From positions 1 through 44,309 of the forward strand of contig JAGWRI010000145.1 of the NCBI GenBank assembly GCA_028876525.1: a stretch of DNA of 44,309 bases. The letters run 5' to 3'. The DNA is from Gemmatimonadota bacterium. Lineage in GTDB: Bacteria; Gemmatimonadota; Gemmatimonadetes; Gemmatimonadales; Gemmatimonadaceae. This document shows positions 18,854-28,415 of this stretch, one piece after another (the first letter of the stretch is position 1; every line of letters starts with the position of its first letter). The notes under the pieces were generated by a model. That model was not told the origin of the DNA. It was given only the letters and a program-made list of their open reading frames with translations, and did no database searches. The position numbers and the translations under genes were made by a program.

Positions 18854-19353
18854 TGCAAGGCGTCATCGCGGCCTTTCACGAGCTGGCCTCCGCCGTGCAC
18901 GCGGTGGAGGACCTGAAGAAGGAGCGCTACCCCGAGATCACGGTGTACACGCCCACGCCGCACCACGAGTTCGACGAGGTGCTGGCGCGGCCCGAGAGCC
19001 ACGTCCGGCGGTGGACGCTGATCGGCGGCGTGCTCGGGTGCACCTTCGGCTACTGGATCTGGATCTGGATCACGCGCTACTGGCCGCTCGTCGTGGGCGG
19101 CAAGGCGATCGTGGCCCTGGTGCCGTTCACCATCTTCGGGTTCGAGGTCATGGTGCTCGTCGGCTCGCTGGCCACCGTGATCGGCATGTTCGCCAACTCG
19201 CGCATCCCACGCCTCACCCAGACCGTGGGCTACGACGCGCGGTTCAGCGCCGGCCACTTCGGCGTGTGGGTCGAGACGCCGCCCGACCGCGCCGAGGCCG
19301 CGGCCGACCTGCTGCGCCGCCACGGCGCGACGGAGGTGCGGCATGAGCGCTGA
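18853..19353 (+). CDS. actD: Alternative Complex III subunit D, DUF3341 family
   Basis: Small two-TM protein (TLIGGVLGCTFGYWIWIWIT, FTIFGFEVMVLVGSLATVIGMF), ACIII gene order; TGATG overlap. Confidence 0.88.
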   Translation: MQGVIAAFHELASAVHAVEDLKKERYPEITVYTPTPHHEFDEVLARPESHVRRWTLIGGVLGCTFGYWIWIWITRYWPLVVGGKAIVALVPFTIFGFEVMVLVGSLATVIGMFANSRIPRLTQTVGYDARFSAGHFGVWVETPPDRAEAAADLLRRHGATEVRHER

Positions 19354-20077
19354 TTTCCGCCGGCGCGTCGTGCGCACGGCCGCGTTCGCCTACGCCGCGC
19401 TCCTCGTCAGCGGGTGCTCCTGGTTCAGCGACTTCAAGCGCCAACCGGACTTCCACCCCTGGCAGAGCGTGTCCGACACCGTTCCGCCCCGCGGCAACCC
19501 GCAGATGTCGGTGCCCGTGTACGGGTCGGCGGCCCCCGGCTTCATGTACAGCCGCGCCCAGTTTCCGGCCACGATCGACTCGATGGCCAATCTCAAGAAT
19601 CCGATCGCGCCCGACGCGCGGTCGCTCGAGAACGGCCATAAGTACTTCGCCATCAACTGCTCGGTGTGTCACGGCTACGCCGGGGCGGGGGACGGCATTG
19701 CCACCAAGTACGGCATGATCCCCATGCCGCTCACGTCCGATCACGCCAAGTCGCTCAGCGACGGGTACATCTTCGGCATGATCCGGAACGGCCGCGGCTC
19801 AATGCCCACGTACAACCGCATCGAGGAGCCCGACCGCTGGGACATCGTCAACTACGTCCGCGCGCTGCAGGGCAAGATCCCCGGCGTGACGGTGGCCACC
19901 GGCCCCATCGGCAAGCCCGGTGAGACCGGCGCCACCCTGCCCGGCGTGACCCAGATGGGCCCGACCCGCCCGGCGCCGTACTACCATCAGGTCGGCTCGC
20001 AGGCCATGGTCCCGCTCGACTCCAACCAGCATGGCATGGCCAGCCCCGACACCACGCAGACGGGAGGGCGCCCGTGA
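19343..20077 (+). CDS. actE: Alternative Complex III subunit E, monoheme cytochrome c lipoprotein
   Basis: Lipobox LLVSGCS; CSVCHGYAGAGDG heme motif; DRWDIVNYVRALQ. Confidence 0.9.
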   Translation: MSADFRRRVVRTAAFAYAALLVSGCSWFSDFKRQPDFHPWQSVSDTVPPRGNPQMSVPVYGSAAPGFMYSRAQFPATIDSMANLKNPIAPDARSLENGHKYFAINCSVCHGYAGAGDGIATKYGMIPMPLTSDHAKSLSDGYIFGMIRNGRGSMPTYNRIEEPDRWDIVNYVRALQGKIPGVTVATGPIGKPGETGATLPGVTQMGPTRPAPYYHQVGSQAMVPLDSNQHGMASPDTTQTGGRP

Positions 20078-21399
20078 GCCTCCATCCAACCCGCGTGCCC
20101 ACGCGCGACGAAGTCCTCGCGGCCACGAGCAAGCCGCTGCCCCGCTCGCTCACCACGATCAGCGTCGTGCTGGCCGTGGTCGGCGCCGTGACCTTCATCG
20201 CCGGGCTGTTCGTCAATCCCGACCGCGCCTGGCACGCCTGGCACTTCAACTGGCTGTTCTTCGCCGGGCTCTCGTCGGGCGGGGCCACGATCGTGGCCGT
20301 TCAGCGGGTCACCACCGCCCGCTGGTCGCGCCCCGTGGTGCGCATCCTCGAAGGCTTCGTCGCCTTCCTGCCCGTGGCCTTCGTCTTCCTGCTCGTCACC
20401 CTGTTCTTCGGGAAGAACTACGTGTTCGCGTGGGCCCACCATGCCTATCCGAACCCCGCCAAGGCGCTCTACTACGGGCCGACCTTCCAGATCGTCCGCG
20501 ACGTCGTGGTCTTCGCGCTGCTCACGGTGCTGCCCCTCTGGTTCGTCTACAAGTCGGTGCGCCTGGACGTCGGCCAGATCCCCGAGGGCGGCGCGTCGTG
20601 GGCGGCCGGCCTCCGGTCGCGCATGCGCCGCGGCTTCGGCGAGGAACGCCGGGAGCTGCACTCCACGCACTCGATGCACGGCAAGCTCGCCGTCGCGATG
20701 ATCATCGTGTTCGCGTGGGGATGGTCCGTGCTCGCCTGGGATCTGTCGATGAACCTGTCGATGCAGTTCCAGAGCGACCTGTACAGCTGGTGGTTCTTCA
20801 TGGGCGCCTGGCTGTCGGCGCTGATGGCGTTCAGCCTGCTCGTCATGGCCTGGCGGCGCTACCTCGGCGCGTACGACCTGATCACCGAGGCGCAGATCCA
20901 CGACATCGGGAAACTCTGCTTCGCTTTCACCGCGTTCTGGGGCTACCTGACGTTCGGCCAGTACCTCGTGATCTGGTACGGCAACATGGGCGACCAGACG
21001 TTCTTCATGCGCCTGCGGCTGATCCATCCCTGGGAGACGGTCACGCTGGCCTCCGTCTACCTGATCTTCGTGTTCCCCTTCTTCGGGCTCATTTCGAAGG
21101 CCGCGAAGATGTACCTGCCCACGCACATCCTGTTCGCGGGGTCGAGCCTGCTCGGTCTGTGGCTCATGCGCTACGTCGAGGTCTACCCTTCGGCCTATGG
21201 CGTGACCGCCACCGCGCCGTTCGGGATCTGGGAAATCGGCGTCGGCGCCCTGTACATCGGCGTCTGGGGGCTGTGCTATACGAAGTTCATGGATGCCTTC
21301 CCCCGCATGCGCCTCACCGCGATGACGTCGCTCTACCGCGACGAGATCCAGGTGCCGGTGGACCCGGAAACGATGGAGCCGCTGCCGGCGCACGAGTAG
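20074..21399 (+). CDS. actF: Alternative Complex III subunit F, NrfD-like membrane protein
   Basis: Polytopic membrane protein (WHFNWLFFAGLSSGGATIVAVQRVTTARWSRPVVRILEGFVAFLPVAF); last gene of the ACIII order, 4-nt overlap with actE. Confidence 0.9.
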   Translation: MSLHPTRVPTRDEVLAATSKPLPRSLTTISVVLAVVGAVTFIAGLFVNPDRAWHAWHFNWLFFAGLSSGGATIVAVQRVTTARWSRPVVRILEGFVAFLPVAFVFLLVTLFFGKNYVFAWAHHAYPNPAKALYYGPTFQIVRDVVVFALLTVLPLWFVYKSVRLDVGQIPEGGASWAAGLRSRMRRGFGEERRELHSTHSMHGKLAVAMIIVFAWGWSVLAWDLSMNLSMQFQSDLYSWWFFMGAWLSALMAFSLLVMAWRRYLGAYDLITEAQIHDIGKLCFAFTAFWGYLTFGQYLVIWYGNMGDQTFFMRLRLIHPWETVTLASVYLIFVFPFFGLISKAAKMYLPTHILFAGSSLLGLWLMRYVEVYPSAYGVTATAPFGIWEIGVGALYIGVWGLCYTKFMDAFPRMRLTAMTSLYRDEIQVPVDPETMEPLPAHE

Positions 21400-21423
21400 C
21401 CCGCCCGGACGATCTGGGCGGCG

Positions 21424-21450
21424 AAGGGCTCGGCATTGCCGGGCCCTTTT
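21424..21450 (+). terminator. Rho-independent terminator of the ACIII operon
   Basis: AAGGGCTCGGC-ATT-GCCGGGCCCTTTT: GC-rich stem followed by T tract, 25 nt after the actF stop. Confidence 0.75.
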
Positions 21451-21510
21451 GCATTCCCCCGCCGGTGGTCCCCTTTCGGCCCGGCCGCGGTAGTTCACCG
21501 GCGCCATTTT

Positions 21511-21590
21511 GCCGTTGTGCCGTTGTGCCGTTGTGCCGTTGCGCCGTTGTGCGGGTGCGCCGTTGTGCGGTTGCGCCGTTTCGCAGTTGC
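21511..21590. repeat. Degenerate 8-bp tandem repeat, unit GCCGTTGT, about 10 copies
   Basis: Direct reading: gccgttgt x3, gccgttgc, gccgttgt, gcgggtgc, gccgttgt, gcggttgc, gccgtttc, gcagttgc. Confidence 0.9.
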
Positions 21591-21593
21591 GCC

Positions 21594-21668
21594 GTGCTTG
21601 TCGGCGCCGTGCTTGTCGGCGCTGGTCTTGTCGGCGCTGGTCTTGCCGGCGCTTGTCCTGCCGTCGCT
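21594..21668. repeat. Degenerate 15-bp tandem repeat, unit GTGCTTGTCGGCGCT, 5 copies
   Basis: gtgcttgtcggcgcc / gtgcttgtcggcgct / ggtcttgtcggcgct / ggtcttgccggcgct / tgtcctgccgtcgct. Confidence 0.9.
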
Positions 21669-21673
21669 ATATT
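21668..21673 (+). promoter_or_regulatory. Putative -10 element (TATATT) of the tRNA-Ala gene
   Basis: TATATT 9 nt upstream of the tRNA 5' end. Confidence 0.5.
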
Positions 21674-21682
21674 TCCCCCCTC

Positions 21683-21755
<73 letters not shown>

Positions 21756-21774
21756 CTCCGATCAGGTGCCGATC

Positions 21775-22251
21775 ATGACCGCAGACGCCCTCTCGCCGGT
21801 GCCGCAGCCCGGTCAGCCCGCGCCCGACTTCACCCTCGCCTCCACCAGTGGCGAATCGGTCACCCTCTCCGCGCTGCGCGGCCGCCCGGTGCTCCTGGCG
21901 TTCTTTCCCCTCGCCTTCACCAGCACCTGTACCGCCGAGCTGTGCGACATCCGGGACGACTACGACGCCTTCACGAGCTCCGGCGTCGTCGTGCTCCCGA
22001 TCAGCGTGGACTCCGTCGCCACCCTCCGCGAGTTCAAGCAGAAGCTCCAACTCGAGGTGGACCTGGTCAGCGACTTCAAGCGCGAGGCTTCCCGCCGCTA
22101 CGGCACCCTCATCGACGATCGCTTCTATTCCAATCGCGCCTACTTCCTCGTGGACGCCGGAGGCACGGTCCGCTGGGCCCACGTCGAGGCCAACCCCGGC
22201 CAGCGCCGGAAGAATTCGGAGATTTTCTCCGAAATCGAGAAACTGAAATAG
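21775..22251 (+). CDS. Peroxiredoxin, AhpC/TSA (Bcp-like)
   Basis: MTADALSPVPQPGQPAPDFTLASTSGESVTLSALRGRPVLLAFFPLAFTSTCTAELCDIRDD; peroxidatic and nearby second Cys. Confidence 0.9.
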   Translation: MTADALSPVPQPGQPAPDFTLASTSGESVTLSALRGRPVLLAFFPLAFTSTCTAELCDIRDDYDAFTSSGVVVLPISVDSVATLREFKQKLQLEVDLVSDFKREASRRYGTLIDDRFYSNRAYFLVDAGGTVRWAHVEANPGQRRKNSEIFSEIEKLK

Positions 22252-22305
22252 CCTGCCGTCAGGAGCCGAACAGTCCGGCACATCCTGCGGGGATTATCGG
22301 TCAAC

Positions 22306-22334
22306 TTGACCGGGTGGCACGGGCGCCGTAACTT
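22306..22334 (+). promoter_or_regulatory. Putative sigma70-type promoter TTGACC-N17-TAACTT with palindrome CGGTCAACTTGACCG (22298-22312) over the -35
   Basis: Good hexamers with 17-bp spacing; perfect 7-1-7 inverted repeat overlaps the -35. Confidence 0.5.
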
Positions 22335-22361
22335 GGCAGTCCTACCCTGAAGGAGCCCTCC

Positions 22362-23945
22362 CTGTCCGGCGGACCCCGCGCATCGCTCTCGCCCAAACGC
22401 CCGGCCCGGCGCCCCACATCGTCGAGTGCGGCGGCGTTGCAGCGGGTCGTGCGGGCCTTCGCCGGCGGGGACGACCTGGATCGGGCCATCGGCGCCGGAC
22501 TTCGGGCCCTGCGCGCCGAACTGGGCGCCCTGGGCGCCAGCGTCTGGCTCCACGAGGGCGCCGGCTCCACCCGCCAGTGGCATGTGGGCCGCGACGGCTT
22601 CACGCCGGCCGACGCGCGCCGCGTTCGCGGCGCTCGGCGGACGCCGGCCGGCGACCCGCGGGTGTTCCCGCTGCGTTCCGGGCGCCACGCCGTGGGACTT
22701 CTGGTCGTCAAGGTGGGTCGGGCGCCCACCGCCGGTGAGCGCGTGTGGCTGGCCGACGTCGCGGGCGTGCTCGCCCCCGTGCTCCGCCAGACCCGGCGGG
22801 CCCGGAGCCTCCAGGCCAGCGTCGAGGCGGGCACCCGCGAGATCGAGGCGCAACAGGCGTTCTTCGAGCGCATCGTGGACGCCCTTCCCGTGGGCCTCTA
22901 CGTCATCGACCGCGACTATCGCGTGCGGGCGTGGAACAGCAAGCGCGAGACCGGCCTGCAGGGCGTGGCGCGCCGCGAGGTGCTGGGCCACACGATCTTC
23001 GAGGTGCTGCATCGCCAGCCGGCCGCCGTGCTCCGCGACGAATTCGATCAGCTGTTCGCGAGCGGCGACATCCAGCAGTTCCAGACCGAGTCGCACGCCA
23101 CCGGCGAGCCGCGCGTGTACCGGCTCACCAAGATTCCGATGCGCGACGAGCGCGGGGAGATCTCGCACGCGATCACGATCGGCGAGGACATCACCGACTG
23201 GAAGCAGGCCGAGGCGCGCATCGCCCAGGCCGAGAAGCTGGCGGCGCTGGGCACGTTGGCGGCGGGAGTGATGCACGAGATCAACAACCCCCTGGCCACG
23301 ATTGCCGCCGCCTCCGAGGCGCTCGAGGCCAAGGTGCGCGAGGGGCGGCTGTCGGGCGACGGGCTCGTCACCGAGCTCTACGCCGTGCTCGGTCTCATTG
23401 CCCACGAAGTCAGCCGGTGCAGCGGCATCGTGGGCGGCGTGCTCGACTTCAGCCGGCCCAAGCCGGCCCACCGCGAAGCGGTGGCGGTCAACGACATCGT
23501 CCAGCGCACGCTGTTTCTGCTCGGGCACCACGCCCGCTTCAAGAACATGCGCGTCGACACGCTGCTCGCCGACGATCTGCCGGCCGTCCTCGGCGACGAC
23601 GAGCAGCTCATCCAGGTGCTGATGGCCCTGTTGCTCAACGCCATGGACGCCATGGACGCCACGCGCGGCCAGGGCACGATCCAGCTTCGCACCGCCGTCG
23701 CGCCGGGGGGTGAGGTCGCCATCGACGTCGAGGATCACGGCGCCGGGATCCGGCGGGCCCACCTGCCGCGGATCTTCGAGCCCTTCTATACCACCAAGCC
23801 GGTGGGGCGGGGCACCGGGCTCGGCCTCTCGGTCTGCTATTCCATCGTGTCCGATCACGGGGGGCGCATCGAGGTGAACAGCGTGTTCGGCCGCGGCAGC
23901 ACCTTCACCGTCCTGCTGCCGGCCGCGCCGGGGAACCAGCCATGA
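22362..23945 (+). CDS. PAS-domain sensor histidine kinase, NtrB-like
   Basis: PAS region FFERIVDALPVGLYVIDRDYRVRAWN; HisKA LAALGTLAAGVMHEINNPLATIAAASEAL; HATPase GTGLGLSVCYSIVSDHGG. Start uncertain: CTG 22362 behind AGGAG, or TTG 22437 / GTG 22449. Confidence 0.88.
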   Translation: MSGGPRASLSPKRPARRPTSSSAAALQRVVRAFAGGDDLDRAIGAGLRALRAELGALGASVWLHEGAGSTRQWHVGRDGFTPADARRVRGARRTPAGDPRVFPLRSGRHAVGLLVVKVGRAPTAGERVWLADVAGVLAPVLRQTRRARSLQASVEAGTREIEAQQAFFERIVDALPVGLYVIDRDYRVRAWNSKRETGLQGVARREVLGHTIFEVLHRQPAAVLRDEFDQLFASGDIQQFQTESHATGEPRVYRLTKIPMRDERGEISHAITIGEDITDWKQAEARIAQAEKLAALGTLAAGVMHEINNPLATIAAASEALEAKVREGRLSGDGLVTELYAVLGLIAHEVSRCSGIVGGVLDFSRPKPAHREAVAVNDIVQRTLFLLGHHARFKNMRVDTLLADDLPAVLGDDEQLIQVLMALLLNAMDAMDATRGQGTIQLRTAVAPGGEVAIDVEDHGAGIRRAHLPRIFEPFYTTKPVGRGTGLGLSVCYSIVSDHGGRIEVNSVFGRGSTFTVLLPAAPGNQP

Positions 23946-25294
23946 GCGACGAGCCGGGCATCCGCATTCTGATCGCCGAGGACGAGGCCAAGCTGGCCGA
24001 GATCCTGGCCACGTACCTCACGGGGCGCGGCCATACCGTGCGCACCACCTCCGACGGCCGCCAGGCGCTGGAGGCGATGCGCACCGACACCTTCGACGTC
24101 GCCCTGCTCGACATCGTGATGCCGGAAATGGACGGCCTCGAGGTCATGCGCCAGGTGCGCGAGGACCCCTCGCCCCCCGAGATCATCATCATCACGGGCA
24201 ACGGCACCATCGACAACGCGATCACGGCCATGAAGCTCGGCGCCTACGACTACATGACCAAGCCGTACCGCATGGCCGAGATCGACGTCCTCGTGCGCCG
24301 GGCCTGGGAGAAGCGGCAGCTCGCGCGCGAGAACCAGTTCCTGCACCGGCGGCTGTCGCGCATCGACGGGGCGCCGATCGTCGAGACGCGCTACGCGCCC
24401 ATGAAGGCGGTGCTGGACGTCGTCGAGAAGGCCGCGCCCAGCGACGCGCCGGTGCTCATCACCGGCGAATCGGGCACCGGCAAGGATCTGCTCGCCCGGA
24501 TGATCCATCACCTGTCGCGCCGCGGTGGCGCGTTCGTGGACCTCAACTGCGCCATGCTGTCCGACCAGAACCTGGAGACGGAGCTGTTCGGCTACGAGCG
24601 CGGGGCCTTCGCGGGCGCCACCGAGCGCAAGATCGGGTTCCTCGAGATGGCCACCAACGGGACGCTGTACCTCGACGAGGTCAGCGAGCTCGAGCCGCGC
24701 ATGCAGGGACGGTTGCTCCGCGCCCTGGAGCATGGATCGTATTTCCGCGTGGGCGGCATGCAGCGGGTGGAGATCCACACCCGGCTGGTCACCGCCACCA
24801 ACCGCGACCTCGACGCCCTCGTGTCCGAGGGGAAGTTCCGCGGCGACCTCCTCTACCGCATCAACACGGTCACCGTGGCGCTGCCGCCCCTGCGCGAGCG
24901 CACGGTGGACATCCCGCTGCTTGCCGACCACTTCCTGGAGCGGTTCCGCGGACAGGGAGCGCCCACGCTCGCCCCCGACGCGGTGGAGATGCTCCAGGCG
25001 TACGAGTGGCCGGGCAACATCCGCGAGCTGCGCAACGTCATCGAGCGGGCGCTGCTCCTGCACCGCGGCGCCGTGCTCGGGGCCGCCGATCTGCCGGTCA
25101 CGCAGGCAAGGCCGGCCGCCGGACTGCCGGGCAGCCGCGTCTCGCTGGCCGACCTCGAGCGGCGCCACATCGAGGCCGTGCTCGCCCACACGAGCTGGCA
25201 CCAGGGGCAGGCCGCCGAAGTCCTCGGCATCTCCCCCAAGACCCTGTACCGCAAGATTCGCGAATACGGGCTCACGCGGCCCAGGCGAAGCTGA
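23942..25294 (+). CDS. NtrC-family response regulator (receiver-AAA+-Fis), GAFAGA variant
   Basis: Receiver [15 protein letters not shown]; Walker [35 protein letters not shown]; Fis [24 protein letters not shown]; overlaps the upstream kinase gene by 4 nt. Confidence 0.92.
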   Translation: MSDEPGIRILIAEDEAKLAEILATYLTGRGHTVRTTSDGRQALEAMRTDTFDVALLDIVMPEMDGLEVMRQVREDPSPPEIIIITGNGTIDNAITAMKLGAYDYMTKPYRMAEIDVLVRRAWEKRQLARENQFLHRRLSRIDGAPIVETRYAPMKAVLDVVEKAAPSDAPVLITGESGTGKDLLARMIHHLSRRGGAFVDLNCAMLSDQNLETELFGYERGAFAGATERKIGFLEMATNGTLYLDEVSELEPRMQGRLLRALEHGSYFRVGGMQRVEIHTRLVTATNRDLDALVSEGKFRGDLLYRINTVTVALPPLRERTVDIPLLADHFLERFRGQGAPTLAPDAVEMLQAYEWPGNIRELRNVIERALLLHRGAVLGAADLPVTQARPAAGLPGSRVSLADLERRHIEAVLAHTSWHQGQAAEVLGISPKTLYRKIREYGLTRPRRS

Positions 25295-25297
25295 CCC

Positions 25298-25966
25298 ATG
25301 CGCATCCTCGTCATCGAAGACGACCCCACGGTGGGGCAGCACGTCAAGCGTGGCCTCGAAGAGCAGCGCTGGGCGGTGGACCTCGTGCCCGACGGCGAGG
25401 AAGGCGAGCGCCGCGCCAGCTCGGAGGCCTACGACCTCGTGATCCTCGACATGCGCCTTCCCGGCAAGGGCGGGCTCGAGGTCCTCCAGTCGCTCCGCGA
25501 CCGCGGCTTCGCCCGGCCGGTGCTCGTCCTCACGGCCCAGGACGCCGTGGACGCCAAGGTCACCACGCTCCGCGCCGGCGCCGACGACTACGTGACCAAG
25601 CCGTTCGCGTTCGAGGAGCTGCTGGCCCGGGTCGAGGCGCTGTCGCGCCGCCCGCGCGCCATCGCGTCGCCCATCCTCCAGGTGGCCGACCTCGAGCTGG
25701 ACCTCGGCACCCGCGACGTGCGCCGCGGCGGCAAGAGCATCGAGCTGACGCCCAAGGAGTTCACCGTTCTCGAATACCTGATGCGCCACCAGGGGCGGGT
25801 CATGAGCCGCACGCTGATCACCGAATACGCGTGGGGCTATCATTTCGACCCCGGGACGAACATCGTGGACGTGGTGATCAACCATCTGCGCAAGAAGGTC
25901 GACGCCGGGCGGCAGAAGCGGCTCATCACCACCGTCCGCGGCGTCGGCTACATGATCAAGGCCTGA
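25298..25966 (+). CDS. OmpR/PhoB-family response regulator
   Basis: Receiver with [13 protein letters not shown]; winged [43 protein letters not shown]...[10 protein letters not shown]. Confidence 0.93.
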   Translation: MRILVIEDDPTVGQHVKRGLEEQRWAVDLVPDGEEGERRASSEAYDLVILDMRLPGKGGLEVLQSLRDRGFARPVLVLTAQDAVDAKVTTLRAGADDYVTKPFAFEELLARVEALSRRPRAIASPILQVADLELDLGTRDVRRGGKSIELTPKEFTVLEYLMRHQGRVMSRTLITEYAWGYHFDPGTNIVDVVINHLRKKVDAGRQKRLITTVRGVGYMIKA

Positions 25967-25991
25967 CCGGCGGGCCGCCGGCCGCACTGCC

Positions 25992-27506
25992 ATGTACAGC
26001 ACTCGAGCCAGACTCACCACCGCGTACGCCGGACTGCTGTTCGCGACGATGCTCGCGTTCAGCGCCGCGCTGTACGTGGGCCGGCGCGTGTCGGCGCGCG
26101 ACGAGCTCGCCGCCCGCGCCCGGGCCGAAGCCCGGCTCGTGCTCAACACCATCGTCTCGGCGCAGGACGACGGCCAGGTCCTCACGACCGTGGTCTCCGG
26201 CAATCCGCTCAGCGGCCCCGTCATCCAGTCCACCAAGCAGATGGCCGAGGTCCTGGACCGGGTGCCCGGCTACTTCCTGGTGCTCGACCCGCAGGACCGG
26301 CTGCTCTACTCGTCCAGCACGCTGCAGCTCTACAGCCACGCCGACCAGGACACGGTGTACTCGGTGGGGCGATCGGTGCCCATCGGCGGGCTGCCGGCCG
26401 AGGTGCCGCTGGCCCGGGACACGACGATCCTGACCCGGCTGCTCGTCGTGGCCGACAGCGACACGGCCACGGGGCCCAACGTCTCCCGCGTCGTGGCGGG
26501 GCTGCCCACCTCGACCGCCGACCTCGCCCCACAGCTGCTGATCGGCACGATGCTGCTGCTCGCGCCGCTGGTGCTGCTCGTGTCGCTGGGGGCCGCCTAC
26601 TACCTGGCCGGGCGGGCATTCAAGCCCGTGGACCTCCTCATCAACGAAGTGGAGGCCATCACCGACGGCCGCAGCCTGCACCGCCGGCTCCCGACCGACA
26701 GCGCCGACGACGAGCTGGGGCGCCTGGCCGAGACGCTCAACCGCATGATCGCCCGCCTGCAGGCGTCGTTCGGCGCCCTGCGGCGGTTCACGGCCGACGC
26801 CAGCCACGAGCTCAAGACGCCACTCACCGTGCTGCGGGCCGACATCGAGCGCGCGATGCATCCCGGGACGCCCCAGGCCGATCGGCTGGTGGCGCTCGAG
26901 GAGGCGATGCAGGAGATCACGCGGATGGCGGACCTCGTGGACAGCCTGCTCACGCTGGCCCGGGCCGACGAGGGACGGTTCGACCTCCACCGCGCGCCGG
27001 TCCACCTCGAGCCCATCGTGCGCGACGTGAGCGAGACGGCCACCATCCTGGGCGAGGACGCGGGCCTCACGGTGACGCTGCCGCTGGTCGAGGACGCCGT
27101 GGTGCTGGGCGACGCGGCCCGCCTGCGGCAGCTCTTCCTCAACCTGCTCACCAACGCCATCAAGTACACGCCGCGCGGGGGCCGGGTGGAGGTGACGCTC
27201 AGCCACCGGAACAACAACTCGGTGGCGTTCGCCGTGCGCGACACCGGGCTGGGAATCTCGGCGGCGGACCTGCCCTACGTGTTCGAGCGGTTCTGGCGGG
27301 CCGACCGGGTGCGGTCGCGGGCCTCGGAGCGGGGCGGGTTCGGGCTCGGGCTGGCCATCGCGCAGTGGATCGTGCAGGCGCACGGGGGCACGCTCACCGT
27401 GCAGTCGCGGCTGGGGCGGGGGAGCGTGTTCACCGTGCTGCTCCCGATGCTGGTCGAGACGGAGCCGGCGCCGGCCGAGCCGGCCGATGCCGTCCACGAC
27501 GCCTGA
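25992..27506 (+). CDS. Sensor histidine kinase (HAMP-HisKA-HATPase), partner of the OmpR-type regulator
   Basis: TM segments, HAMP-like region, [60 protein letters not shown]. Confidence 0.93.
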   Translation: MYSTRARLTTAYAGLLFATMLAFSAALYVGRRVSARDELAARARAEARLVLNTIVSAQDDGQVLTTVVSGNPLSGPVIQSTKQMAEVLDRVPGYFLVLDPQDRLLYSSSTLQLYSHADQDTVYSVGRSVPIGGLPAEVPLARDTTILTRLLVVADSDTATGPNVSRVVAGLPTSTADLAPQLLIGTMLLLAPLVLLVSLGAAYYLAGRAFKPVDLLINEVEAITDGRSLHRRLPTDSADDELGRLAETLNRMIARLQASFGALRRFTADASHELKTPLTVLRADIERAMHPGTPQADRLVALEEAMQEITRMADLVDSLLTLARADEGRFDLHRAPVHLEPIVRDVSETATILGEDAGLTVTLPLVEDAVVLGDAARLRQLFLNLLTNAIKYTPRGGRVEVTLSHRNNNSVAFAVRDTGLGISAADLPYVFERFWRADRVRSRASERGGFGLGLAIAQWIVQAHGGTLTVQSRLGRGSVFTVLLPMLVETEPAPAEPADAVHDA

Positions 27507-27641
27507 GGGCGCCGCCATGAGGTTCTAACATGGCGTTCATCGAATTTTAATCTGCGGACCATTCCGCTCCCCGGGCGAGGTCGTAGGTTACGCGGTGCCA
27601 ACTCCCTGTTGTCGTTCCCCCAGGCAGGAATTGCCAGGATC

Positions 27642-28352
27642 ATGTTCAACAACCTCATCGAATCGAAAGCCAAGAGGCAACGCAGCGCGGGCGGCATGCT
27701 GTGGAGCCTCGTGATCCACACCGTGATCATCACCGGTGCGGTGTACGGCACGCTCAAGGCCGGCCAGCAGATCGAGAAGGTGCAGCAGGAGAAGGTCGAG
27801 TTCGTGAAGATGGAGAAGAAGGAGCCGCCTCCGCCCAAGCCGAAGGCGCCGCCTCCGCCGGACGTGACGGCCGCTCCGCCTCCGCCCAAGGGATTCCAGG
27901 TGCTGACCGCGCCGATCAAGATTCCCGACGTGCTGCCCAAGATCGACCTTTCCAAGAGCGTGACCAACGCCGCCGACTTCAGCGGCAAGGGCGTGGCCGG
28001 CGGCATCGCGAAGGGCGTCGTGGGCGGCACCGCGCCGGTGAACGAGGGCAACACCTTCTTCGCGTTCCAGGTCGAGAAGCAGGTCGAGATGGCGTCGGGC
28101 AACCAGGCGCCGCACTACCCGGACATCCTCCGGTCGGCCAACGTCGAGGGCGAGGTGATCGCCCAATTCGTCGTCGATACCAACGGGCGGGCGGACATGA
28201 GCACCTTCAAGGTCCTCAAGTCCACGCACGACCTGTTCACGGCGGCGGTGAAGAACGCGCTGCGCGATTATCGGTTCTATCCGGCCGAGATCGGCGGGCG
28301 CAAGGTCAAGCAGCTCGTGCAGCAGCCGTTCCAGTTCTCGCTGAACCACTAG
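27642..28352 (+). CDS. tonB: Energy transducer TonB family protein
   Basis: N-terminal TM anchor SLVIHTVIITGAVYGTL, Pro-rich KKEPPPPKPKAPPPPDVTAAPPPPK, C-terminal TonB domain NVEGEVIAQFVVDTNGRADMSTFKVLKS. Confidence 0.85.
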   Translation: MFNNLIESKAKRQRSAGGMLWSLVIHTVIITGAVYGTLKAGQQIEKVQQEKVEFVKMEKKEPPPPKPKAPPPPDVTAAPPPPKGFQVLTAPIKIPDVLPKIDLSKSVTNAADFSGKGVAGGIAKGVVGGTAPVNEGNTFFAFQVEKQVEMASGNQAPHYPDILRSANVEGEVIAQFVVDTNGRADMSTFKVLKSTHDLFTAAVKNALRDYRFYPAEIGGRKVKQLVQQPFQFSLNH

Positions 28353-28415
28353 TCCCACCGCGGCCGCCCGCGTCGCGGTCGTTCACCCGCTTCCCTTTTC
28401 GGAGCTCGACGACTT

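Noticed and set aside
22315-22330. Possible sigma54 promoter TGGCACG upstream of the NtrB-like kinase
   Set aside because: The -24 half fits, but the -12 position at correct spacing is GT rather than GC; the overlapping sigma70-type promoter fits better.
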